A model generated the notes under the pieces. The model was not told the DNA's origin, did no database searches, and worked only from the letters and a program-made list of their open reading frames with translations. 64,000 bases of DNA from Aliiroseovarius sp. M344. Lineage in GTDB: Bacteria > Pseudomonadota > Alphaproteobacteria > Rhodobacterales > Rhodobacteraceae. The position numbers and the translations under genes are program-made. Below are positions 57,126 through 63,965 of the stretch, piece after piece. Position 1 is the first letter of the stretch. Every line of letters begins with the position of its first letter. The DNA lies in contig NZ_CP081153.1 in NCBI RefSeq assembly GCF_025140835.1, positions 1,426,001-1,490,000 on the forward strand, in the 5' to 3' direction.

Positions 57126-57419
57126 TTAGTTTAAAAGCGCGGCGATGCCATCTGCCTCAAACGAACCAAAGCCAACCATGGGGCTGTCACCATCATACGA
57201 AAAGACAAAGACGTGGACCTGTTCGTGAAGAATGGACGCCCGGCAGAACGTGTTCTCTTGCGCCAGTGAGTCTGGGCAGTTGTCCAGATCGATATGCGGA
57301 ACTGCCGCTTCAAACTGCTCATATGACAGGTGCGCAGGTGTTTGGCCGGCACTGGCAGCCACGGGAAGCAATGGGCCAGCAGCGACAAGGGCGATTGCGA
57401 TTTGACGGGTGAGGGGCAT
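57126..57419 (-). CDS. Small exported protein of unknown function
   Basis: A 97-residue protein not assigned to a family. A clear Sec signal peptide (LTRQIAIALVAAGPLLPVAASA) leads to a mature part of about 73 residues. It contains two Cys residues (NCPDSL and TFCRAS) that could pair, then EQVHVFVFSYDGDSPMVGFGSF. The ATG has GGAG upstream. The promoter side (57440-57510) is AT-rich and contains two similar AGTCAGATA words. It is probably periplasmic. Function cannot be inferred. Confidence 0.75.
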   Translation of the reverse strand: MPLTRQIAIALVAAGPLLPVAASAGQTPAHLSYEQFEAAVPHIDLDNCPDSLAQENTFCRASILHEQVHVFVFSYDGDSPMVGFGSFEADGIAALLN

Positions 57420-57692
57420 AGGAATTCTCCGTTTGTATGAGTATGCACATAATACCTACTAAAAGAGTCAGATATAGCACAACCCTTAATCTGATAAAAA
57501 AAGTCAGATAACAAAAGTCGATTCCAAACCAGGATTTAGCATCGTGCGCCAGCAGACCGCGCTGCCTTGCGCAGATATGACCACCCGGCATCAATCGCCA
57601 CTTTCCAAAACCATGATCCCATGTTACGGGGGCGGCAAATCACAGCAGTGCCGGGGCAGGGGCTTCGGCGCGTAAACGTAAAAGGGACCGAC

Positions 57693-58115
57693 ATGGCCAT
57701 TCAACGCACGTTCTCGATCATCAAACCCGATGCCACCAAACGCAACCTGACCGGCAAAATCGCTGCGAAGTTCGAAGAAGCTGGTCTGCGCATCGTGGCC
57801 TCCAAGCGCATCCAACTGACTTTAGCGCAAGCCCAGCAGTTCTACGGTGTCCACGCCGAGCGCCCCTTCTTTGGCGAACTGTGCGAATTCATGATTTCTG
57901 AGCCAATTGTTGTTCAGGTTCTGGAAGGCGAAGACGCCATTGCCAAAAACCGCGAAGTGATGGGCGCGACCAACCCGGCCGACGCCGCCGAAGGCACCAT
58001 CCGTAAAGAGTTCGCGCTTTCGATCGGCGAAAACTCGGTCCACGGTTCAGACGCACCAGAGACCGCCGCAGAAGAAATCGCATTCTTCTTCTCGGGTCTT
58101 GAACTGGTCGGCTAA
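57693..58115 (+). CDS. ndk: Nucleoside diphosphate kinase
   Basis: Transfers the terminal phosphate between NTPs and NDPs via a phospho-histidine. The 140-residue product has the N-terminal [39 protein letters not shown], and the active-site [12 protein letters not shown] with the catalytic His. The ATG at 57693 has AAAGGGACCG upstream; the longer frame from 57567 is not used. A strong terminator follows. Confidence 0.98.
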   Translation: MAIQRTFSIIKPDATKRNLTGKIAAKFEEAGLRIVASKRIQLTLAQAQQFYGVHAERPFFGELCEFMISEPIVVQVLEGEDAIAKNREVMGATNPADAAEGTIRKEFALSIGENSVHGSDAPETAAEEIAFFFSGLELVG

Positions 58116-58135
58116 GCTGATCTGACAGACTAACG

Positions 58136-58170
58136 AAAGGCCGTTTGAGGGAACTCGGGCGGCCTTTTTT
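58136..58170 (+). terminator. Intrinsic terminator of ndk
   Basis: AAAGGCCG (58136-58143) pairs with CGGCCTTT (58160-58167); inside it, three T/G wobbles and GAG-GGAA-CTC extend the stem. It is followed by further T residues. It lies 20 bases after the ndk stop. Confidence 0.9.
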
Positions 58171-58216
58171 CATGTCCTAGCCGTTTCTTCTGGCTGAAAA
58201 CATCCCGGGGAAGTGC

Positions 58217-58253
58217 GTCTCCCGGTACGGGAGACGGGCTGGGGCAGCGCCCC
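58217..58253. repeat. Two adjacent perfect hairpins downstream of ndk
   Basis: GTCTCCCG (58217-58224) / CGGGAGAC (58228-58235) with loop GTA, and five bases later GGGGC (58241-58245) / GCCCC (58249-58253) with loop AGC, followed by AAATTTT. The pair lies between the convergent ndk and TfoX-domain genes. It could be a REP-like intergenic unit or part of a bidirectional terminator. Confidence 0.45.
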
Positions 58254-58291
58254 AAATTTTCAAGATGTAAGCACGCGAACCTTTTGCCTGG

Positions 58292-58621
58292 TCATCGCCG
58301 CACCCCAATCTCATCCAAGATCGCTTCTATCTTGTCTTTTGGGGGTGTGTTTGCACTGGCCTCGGCCTTGATCGCATCAAAACGCGCGCGCAGTTCGGAC
58401 TTCTCTTTGCCTTTACAGTCATTCCACGGGCGCCCCTGTAGCCCCATAACCATAGCATAATATCCAATGAAATGTGGACGAGAGCCCACGGCCAGCAGGC
58501 GGCGATAGGCGTCATCCGCGCCCAGGTCCCGCAACTCATCCGCCGAGTGGATGCCAGCTCGTGCGAAGGATATATCCGACGCAGGCCCAAGATTGCGTAT
58601 GGACGAAACAGGATCAGTCAT
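58292..58621 (-). CDS. TfoX C-terminal-domain (helix-hairpin-helix-like) protein
   Basis: A 109-residue protein whose first 80 residues match the TfoX/Sxy C-terminal domain: SIRNLGPASDISFARAGIHSADELRDLGADDAYRRLLAVG. The domain is like a helix-hairpin-helix. The N-terminal TfoX domain of competence regulators is absent. The C-terminal tail carries KDKIEAILDEIGVRR. In Rhodobacteraceae such short proteins are common and uncharacterised; a role in DNA binding is an inference. Confidence 0.85.
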   Translation of the reverse strand: MTDPVSSIRNLGPASDISFARAGIHSADELRDLGADDAYRRLLAVGSRPHFIGYYAMVMGLQGRPWNDCKGKEKSELRARFDAIKAEASANTPPKDKIEAILDEIGVRR

Positions 58622-58660
58622 GATCCAAGGCTAAACGTGTTGTCCGCAGGTGAAAACCCG

Positions 58661-58810
58661 TCAGATACTGGCCCAGTCCTTGAACACCACGGCGGGCGTC
58701 TCCGGTTCCTCGGTCTTCGTTCTGTCAGTTTTCGGCGGTATTTGTTGTCGAAGATAACGAACGACACGTTTCGGTGCTTTTATCTGTATATTCTTTGTTT
58801 TTTCAATCAT
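58661..58810 (-). CDS. Possible small basic protein (49 residues)
   Basis: An ATG at 58810 with GGAG seven bases upstream opens a 49-codon frame. The product is strongly basic in its first half (MIEKTKNIQIKAPKRVVRYL), has a TKTEEPETPA linker, and ends VVFKDWASI. The frame is intact, and the codon usage in its second half resembles the neighbouring genes. It lies 39 bases upstream of the TfoX-domain gene on the same strand, so the two could be co-transcribed. I do not recognise a family. It may be spurious. Confidence 0.5.
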   Translation of the reverse strand: MIEKTKNIQIKAPKRVVRYLRQQIPPKTDRTKTEEPETPAVVFKDWASI

Positions 58811-59275
58811 TTCCCCACTCCAGTTGTTGCGGTTTGCGCCTTAATATGACGCACCATTTTCCCCACCAGAGACCTTTCGGTATGAACATGTTAACATATT
58901 ATGAACGCGCGCTGGCGAACTAAAATTTCACAATTGTGTTGCAGAGTGAAATATTGTGGCGCTGCAGCCACAAATGCGCCGCGTTCAGATATCGCTTGCT
59001 GCAGGTTGCCAAGTATACAAAACGGCGCAAAAACCCAATCGCAGGAGTCAGAATACGGCGGCGAGGGAGCCAACCAGCAGAAGGAACTGTCCGCCCTTGG
59101 AAAGAAATGTCCGGCAGCGGCGAACCGTGTCAGATCTGGCAAGGGCTGGAGGACGGATCATCTGTCAGATTGTGGCCTGACTCCCAACTGCGAAAACCGT
59201 TGATGAATGGCGGGTTCCAAGGGCACTTTGAAAATTCGAAATTTATCAACACATCGAACCAGTTGGACAGCATAA
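58811..59275. other. AT-richer spacer without a convincing gene
   Basis: Frames of 60-120 codons are open on both strands, but none has a recognisable domain or a good ribosome site with coding-like composition. The first 100 bases are rich in A/T and probably hold the promoter of the minus-strand small gene. The stretch appears to be eroded accessory DNA. Confidence 0.4.
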
Positions 59276-59479
59276 ATACGCGTAATCTATAGTGAAGCGC
59301 ATCGTCTTCCTTTACCTCATGCTGAATTCTCGGGCGAGCAGTTCGTCACGCCGTTTGAGCGACCCTCGCGGGTTGAATACGTGCCAAACTGGTTGCGCGA
59401 GCGGAATCTGACCAACATCGTCACGCCAGATAAGGTCGATATGAGGACTGTCGAGGCCCTGCTGGATCCCGTAACCTGA
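59276..59479 (+). pseudogene. 5' fragment of a histone-deacetylase / acetylpolyamine amidohydrolase family gene
   Basis: The frame from 59276 reads IRVIYSEAHRLPLPHAEFSG, then VTPFERPSRVEYVPNWLRER and IVTPDKVDMRTVEALLDP, ending at a stop after 67 codons. This matches the N-terminus of class II HDAC-like amidohydrolases (M.V.Y...H.LH.P..E..GG..V.PFE.PSR.EY...). The expected initiator codon is ATA, not ATG, and everything after the DP of the expected HDPAYL segment is missing, including the metal site. So it is a truncated, probably non-functional remnant. The family assignment is by remembered pattern. Confidence 0.7.
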
Positions 59480-59534
59480 CATTCTAGCAGACAGCTCGTG
59501 GGGACTGGAAAGCGACGGATATGGCAGGTGAGAT

Positions 59535-59672
59535 TTGCATCAATATAAAGGCGTTCAAACTCGGGTTGAATGCCTCAACACGGTCCAATGGCTCATCAAG
59601 CAACTCGCCTGGCGAAACCGAACCCGCGGCAACCTGCTGCGCAAGAAAGGTTGCGTCGTCTTGATAATCAAA
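59535..59672 (-). pseudogene. 5' fragment of an amidase-signature gene
   Basis: On the minus strand the frame (open from 59804 to 59484) contains DATFLAQQVAAGSVSPGELL, then DRVEAFNPSLNAFIL, the N-terminal helices of amidase-signature enzymes (DAT.LA..V..G.vs..ELL..al.R.ea.NP.lNA). The catalytic Lys-Ser-Ser core is absent, and the match ends abruptly at residue 90 of the frame. It faces the deacetylase fragment about 60 bases away, so both genes lost their 3' parts. Confidence 0.65.
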
Positions 59673-60060
59673 TCCCCTTGGTGAGGTCGTTCCTGGGTCA
59701 CTGTTCGTTTGCAATTGAGTTACCACAAGGACAGACGACGGAGATTTCAAACCATCAGGATAATCTGAATTCACCAAAGCGCAATATCGGCTAACATGGT
59801 GCAAAGTGGCTTGGAATTCGCAAATTGTACTCAGCGATGGCTGCGAAATCGGGTTATGGGTTTTCCCGCCCTGTTCCGGCGCGAGAGCAATTGCCTAGGC
59901 CCCCGAGCAACTTTCCCGCTGCGCGGACCAACGACCGGGCAAACGGCACGAATTTTGGGTTTCTACTTAGCCGAACGGTGGGTTCAAACTTCAACGATAC
60001 GAACAAATAGGTGGCGCATTCGGTTGCGAACAAATTTCAAATAAGCCCTTGGAGAATCAA
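59673..60060. other. Unassigned spacer
   Basis: No recognisable gene. GCGAACAAAT-like words recur near 59997 and 60027. Short open frames on both strands lack domain matches. I see no RNA gene here. Confidence 0.35.
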
Positions 60061-60091
60061 AAAGCCCTCAAGCTATTGAGCTTAAGGGCTT
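60057..60091 (-). terminator. Intrinsic-terminator-like hairpin (minus strand)
   Basis: AAGCCCT (60062-60068) pairs with AGGGCTT (60085-60091), and inside it AAGCT (60070-60074) pairs with AGCTT (60079-60083) around ATTG, with a single C/A mismatch. Read on the minus strand it runs into TTTTTGATT, the classic form. No minus-strand gene is recognised to its right, so its transcript is unknown. Confidence 0.6.
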
Positions 60092-60513
60092 ATTATTGGC
60101 TCCGGCGGTAGGCGTGCCGGATAAAGTTCTAGGCAGTCTATCCCTTTGGAAAACCTCAAGAAACCAGAAGGGCGGCCTTGCATGTATCCCCGAAGGTGCC
60201 CCGAATGTATCCCCAATTGCGGCAGTTGGGCAAGCCACTTTTGGTTGGCCGAACCCAGTGTCGTTTGGGGTGTCATTCATTACAACAGGCACGAATGTCG
60301 GCCATGCGCAACGATTGCGACCATTGCAATGTTCGAGGAACGGCCCGAAGCTGCCATTGACCATCGCTTAGCGATGCCGCGCTGCAGCGCGTCGAACCTG
60401 CCATTCTTTGCCAGCGCGAAATCGACACTCATCAAATCACGGCACTGCGGCCCTGCAACGCGGAATAGCTGACATAGGCTTCTGCTGAAACACAGTTTGC
60501 TGCATGGTTCAGG
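60092..60513. other. Unassigned spacer upstream of the HARE-HTH/CHAT operon
   Basis: About 420 bases with open frames on both strands but no family recognised. A minus-strand frame ending near 60068 would be terminated by the hairpin at 60057-60091. Its product has no identifiable domain. The words ATGTATCCCC occur twice (about 60180 and 60204). Confidence 0.35.
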
Positions 60514-60542
60514 TTGAGAAGCATAAGTGAACAACCTACAGT
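60514..60542 (+). promoter_or_regulatory. Candidate sigma70 promoter of the HARE-HTH/CHAT operon
   Basis: TTGAGA (60514-60519) and TACAGT (60537-60542) are separated by exactly 17 bases and lie 21 bases before the GTG start at 60564. An inverted CCTAC (60535-60539) / GTAGG (60555-60559) pair flanks the ribosome-site region and could let an autoregulator or RNA fold limit expression. These are short motifs, so the call is tentative. Confidence 0.45.
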
Positions 60543-60563
60543 AAAGCTGGAAAGGTAGGCTGC

Positions 60564-61490
60564 GTGGACTCGTATTTAGATATAGCACACAAAGTACTTC
60601 GAGCGTCGCGCCGACCAATGTCGGCGAAGGGTATCCTTAACGCGGCCTATCGTGCGCAAATTGTACCTAAACACCTTCGCGGGAAAACCCAGCATAAGAC
60701 CCTCCAAGCTCGTTTGAGTGAAGATATTCTTCATCATCGGTCCTCATCGTTGTTTTTTAGGACTGAGCCGGGTTTGTTTTTTCTTTGCGAATTGATCTCC
60801 GACCCCAACATACCTGAAAAGTTCAAAGAGATATTTCCGGCACGAAGACGGACGCGTGACTTGCAGAATGGGAATGCTCTTGGGATAAACCGAGACTTTC
60901 TGAAAAGGTGGCGTGAAGGTTCGGATAGCTGCGACTTGGTAGAAATGCTCGCCGATGCGGAACGGAATGAAGCCGTTCGCTACCTGCCGCAATCAGGGGA
61001 CTCCGATTATGCTACTCTTTGGACTTTCTCGCTCGTAAGGCGAAAAAACGAAGTACTTTCTTACAGAATAGGAAGATACCGGGATGACCGAGAGGCCTTC
61101 GCAAACAAAAGGACCATTGGCTTCCCGGGAGCCGTCACAATTAGTGACAGGTCACTTTTCTCGCAGGAAGACTATGGGGCGACCGAGAACGCTTTAAGAG
61201 TTTTACTGCTAGATCTGGATTTGTCGTCACAGTCATTTATTGATGAAAACCTAACGAAGCCGTCGCCTATTTTTACATTCGAGGCCGAGGGAGATGATGG
61301 TGTCACTGTTCTTCTTGTCGTACTTGAATGGACATGCCCAGATTGGTTTGAACCGACGACACGGAAGTTGTCTTTGAACGACCCATCCTGGCTGAGCCTA
61401 TCAGTCCCCCCAAATAACATTGAAGATTTTGAGCCATGGAGTAAGACAACCTTGCGTAGAATTTTATCGTGTGAACTGACGGAAGAGTGA
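60564..61490 (+). CDS. HARE-HTH domain protein with a C-terminal Nudix-like domain
   Basis: A 308-residue protein. Residues 3-75 match the HARE-HTH winged-helix domain (YLDIAHKVLRASRRPMSAKG, GKTQHKTLQARLSEDIL, FRTEPGLFFL) known from ASXL/HB1-type eukaryotic proteins and bacterial restriction enzymes. Residues about 148-300 recall a Nudix fold: VLSYRIGRYRD, then KRTIGFPGAVTISDRSLF and ENALRVLLLDLDL. The last stands where the catalytic REUxEExGU box should be, but the Glu residues are missing, so it may bind rather than hydrolyse a nucleotide. It starts with GTG after GGAAAGG. Its stop overlaps the CHAT gene (GTGA), so the two act together. Lower GC than the core genes suggests transfer. Confidence 0.75.
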   Translation: MDSYLDIAHKVLRASRRPMSAKGILNAAYRAQIVPKHLRGKTQHKTLQARLSEDILHHRSSSLFFRTEPGLFFLCELISDPNIPEKFKEIFPARRRTRDLQNGNALGINRDFLKRWREGSDSCDLVEMLADAERNEAVRYLPQSGDSDYATLWTFSLVRRKNEVLSYRIGRYRDDREAFANKRTIGFPGAVTISDRSLFSQEDYGATENALRVLLLDLDLSSQSFIDENLTKPSPIFTFEAEGDDGVTVLLVVLEWTCPDWFEPTTRKLSLNDPSWLSLSVPPNNIEDFEPWSKTTLRRILSCELTEE

Positions 61491-63181
61491 GCAGCAAAAA
61501 CGTCCCTCCTGAAAAAGCGGCTTTCATTCGGTACGAGTTAGAAAACGGCGACGACCGGAGAAAGAAAGTAGCGCTTCAAGAGATCGCTCGGACATACCGA
61601 AGCGGAGGTCGCTTTGCGCCCGATATTCGAAACGGCCTCGAAATTACGATCAATGGCCTTCTAAGCGCACAACAAGACCCCAAGGTGACGCGTTGGTGTC
61701 TCAACTGCATCGCGCAGATGGGAACTCGAACAGGTTCGGTGCAATCTGTGGAACGGCTGCTTCGGCAGCAGGTAGGCGACCCCGAGATCATTGCCGCAGC
61801 GGTGGCAGCGGTTGCGAAGCTCTACGGTGGTCAACTCGACGAGTGCGATTCTCTGGGGACCGTTCAACCGGAAATTAAGACTCTTGCTGCACTACAAATT
61901 GCCCCGCCGTCCAAACTCGACCTTGATGGATTTAAGATCGCCATTGATGTAGCCGACGACGAGGTTTTGAAGCTTGCACTGATCACTGTGGGCTTGAACA
62001 AAGCCTACGAGAATATGTTCCATCCCAAGCACTCCAATGCGGAGTTGGTGAAAGCTCTAGGACAGCACGATAACAGGATCGTTAAGCAGTACTCTGTCTG
62101 GTCAGTTATAGAAAACGTCCGGCTAGGCATCAGCGACTTGGGGATTCCCTTCGCCAATCTCGAGAATGAGCCTTCGAACGTGCAGGCCAAGATGCTGCAA
62201 CTTGGAGCGGAGAAGATCGCTGACCTCAAGGAACGCCAAGAAGTCATACGGAAGGGTTCCTATCTGCCGACGGTTGAGGCGCGGGAAGGCCTCGCAAAGG
62301 GCTTGCAGTCGGTTTACTACGACGGCTTAGAGGGTGTGACGCTGGACTGGTACGACATTGAAGGAAGCTTTCGCGTCCGTGAATTACTTGCCGAGCATTT
62401 CGCCCGATATGGCTCCGACTGCGTGCCGTATGGCGACAAGGCGCTTGAACTATTCGAAGCGGACCAAACGCTGAAAAAGCGCCTGTATATCGGGGCCGAG
62501 GGCACGTCTCTTTTTGGAAAGCTGAAGAAAAACGACCTTCGGGAGGGTACACTTGATATGTTCGGTGGCGACCTCGATCCTTTGACTGCCCGACTAATGG
62601 AGGAACAAAAATTGACCATCGTGAACGTTCTTATGATGTGCGCATCACCGAAAGACGCAGGTGATCCGCTACGCTTGGATGAAGAGGCCCGCGACCTCAA
62701 AGAACAGATCAGACTTGTCGATAAGCCTAAGCAAGACATTATTGTGACGACCGCTTGGGCGGTCAGGACCGATCAAGTGCAAATGGAAGTCATGAACAAC
62801 GCACCGGACATCCTACATTTCAGCGGCCATGGAGCCACTGGGTTTCTTTGTTTTGAAGACAGGAACGGTAACGTCGCAGCCGTATCAGCGGCTGCAGTCG
62901 AAGGCCTGATTAAGCTCAGCGACAGTATTGAGTGCCTCATATTGAACGCCTGCTTCTCGGAGAGCATCGCAACGCAAGTAAAAGATCACCTAAAAGCAGT
63001 GATTGGCTGTTCAGTAAAGATTGGCGACGCCGCCGCCATTGCATTCACGAGAGCCTTCTATCGCGCGTTGCGACATGGCCACCCCTATCGCCGTGCTTTC
63101 GATTTTGCGTTGAACGAGTTGCAGCTAAATGGAATGGAGAATGAAGCGAAAAAGTATATGTTCGTCGTTGGCAACGCTTAA
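61487..63181 (+). CDS. Helical-repeat protein with C-terminal CHAT (caspase-like) protease domain
   Basis: A 564-residue protein. Residues 10-250 are alpha-helical, HEAT-like (DRRKKVALQEIARTYRS, DPKVTRWCLNCIAQMG, DPEIIAAAVAAVAKLYGG). A middle region (260-370) is unassigned. Residues about 375-562 form a CHAT domain: NVLMMCASPKDAGDPLRLDEE, the His motif DILHFSGHGA (catalytic His448), the Cys motif ECLILNACFSES (catalytic Cys489), then CSVKIGDAAAIAFTRAFYRAL. Both dyad residues are present, so it is likely an active cysteine protease. CHAT domains are effectors of bacterial conflict systems, including Craspase and gasdermin-activating proteases. GTG start overlaps the upstream stop (GTGA). No signal or membrane segment. 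The target protein is unknown. Confidence 0.88.
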   Translation: MSSKNVPPEKAAFIRYELENGDDRRKKVALQEIARTYRSGGRFAPDIRNGLEITINGLLSAQQDPKVTRWCLNCIAQMGTRTGSVQSVERLLRQQVGDPEIIAAAVAAVAKLYGGQLDECDSLGTVQPEIKTLAALQIAPPSKLDLDGFKIAIDVADDEVLKLALITVGLNKAYENMFHPKHSNAELVKALGQHDNRIVKQYSVWSVIENVRLGISDLGIPFANLENEPSNVQAKMLQLGAEKIADLKERQEVIRKGSYLPTVEAREGLAKGLQSVYYDGLEGVTLDWYDIEGSFRVRELLAEHFARYGSDCVPYGDKALELFEADQTLKKRLYIGAEGTSLFGKLKKNDLREGTLDMFGGDLDPLTARLMEEQKLTIVNVLMMCASPKDAGDPLRLDEEARDLKEQIRLVDKPKQDIIVTTAWAVRTDQVQMEVMNNAPDILHFSGHGATGFLCFEDRNGNVAAVSAAAVEGLIKLSDSIECLILNACFSESIATQVKDHLKAVIGCSVKIGDAAAIAFTRAFYRALRHGHPYRRAFDFALNELQLNGMENEAKKYMFVVGNA

Positions 63182-63395
63182 CGAGTGATTGGTATGGGTT
63201 ACGCCAACAACAGCCTCTTGAAGTTGGTCATTTCAACACAAGCCAGAAAGGCCGCTCTGGTTGTTTGGGAAAACTGCATTCGCACCCGCAGAGAATGTCC
63301 GGTTTCCGCCCGACGTGCTGATCAAGCATGACCGCTTCGGGCTACCTTCGGAAATTCTCTGTGACCTGCATGGAAGCCCGCTCTGGCTCTAGCCG

Positions 63396-63965
63396 TCACT
63401 TGTTAAATACACTCATATGCCCGCGTTGCCTTGCAGCGGCTTTCCAGTGCCTCTTGCGAATACCCTCCGGTTCCAGATGAGTGTATTTGCCACCAGAGAA
63501 CTTAGGCCAGTCGAGAGCCAAGCCGATCTTCACCATCTCCGCGCTTAAATCCCGACCGTCCGATAGATAACACGTCGCAACAACTCGATCATAAGAGATG
63601 TCTGGCTCAATTTCTGCGGTGATAACTTGACCCTTGCAAAGTTGAACCAGTTCCCATTTGGCTTTCTTGCCCCACGGGTGTTCCAGTTCGGGCGCGTCAA
63701 TACCGGCCAGTCGCAATCTCACTTTGCCGATCTGGATTGTGTCTCCGTCGATGACATAGCACTTGCCCGTGAGTGTAGTCTCGTAAGCTGGACTTGGGGC
63801 TGCGGTTGGTTTTTCAACAGGCTGCAGTGGAACGACATTTCTATTGGTGCGTCGACTTGCAGCGCGAGGGGAAATGTAACCATCAGTCGCTCGCGGTGAC
63901 GGTGCACTTGCTCGTCCCCGACTTGAACGGTTTCGAAAAAGAACGCGAATGATCAGTCTAAGCAA
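63396..63965 (-). CDS. Thermonuclease (SNase-like) family protein, possibly partial
   Basis: A 189-residue product with a staphylococcal-nuclease OB-fold at residues about 66-160. Diagnostic parts are CYVIDGDTIQIGKVRLRLAGIDAPELEHPWGKKAKW (Asp, Arg and Glu of the active site) and ISYDRVVATCYLSDGRDLSAEMVKIGLAL. The N-terminal hydrophobic RLIIRVLF and basic Arg/Ser-rich stretch could anchor it. The annotated start is a TTG at 63965 without a strong ribosome site. The frame stays open upstream to the window edge, so the true start may lie outside. It converges with the CHAT operon across 214 bases in which I see no gene. Confidence 0.82.
   Translation of the reverse strand: MLRLIIRVLFRNRSSRGRASAPSPRATDGYISPRAASRRTNRNVVPLQPVEKPTAAPSPAYETTLTGKCYVIDGDTIQIGKVRLRLAGIDAPELEHPWGKKAKWELVQLCKGQVITAEIEPDISYDRVVATCYLSDGRDLSAEMVKIGLALDWPKFSGGKYTHLEPEGIRKRHWKAAARQRGHMSVFNK

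Noticed and set aside
58891..59292. Overlapping 60-120 codon frames on both strands
   Set aside because: No recognised family, weak ribosome sites and atypical composition; more likely decayed DNA.
60068..60364. 98-codon minus-strand frame ending at the terminator-like hairpin
   Set aside because: No domain or repeat recognised and codon pattern not gene-like. Kept only as an unexplained transcript possibility.
60564..63181. Gasdermin- or CRISPR-linked CHAT system
   Set aside because: No gasdermin-like, Cas or STAND ATPase gene is present in the window next to the pair; the partner is a HARE-HTH protein instead.
63182..63395. A frame reading KAALVVWENCIRTRRECP, vaguely like the end of a very-short-patch repair endonuclease
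   Set aside because: The similarity is limited to a few residues, there is no start and no catalytic region; too weak to annotate.
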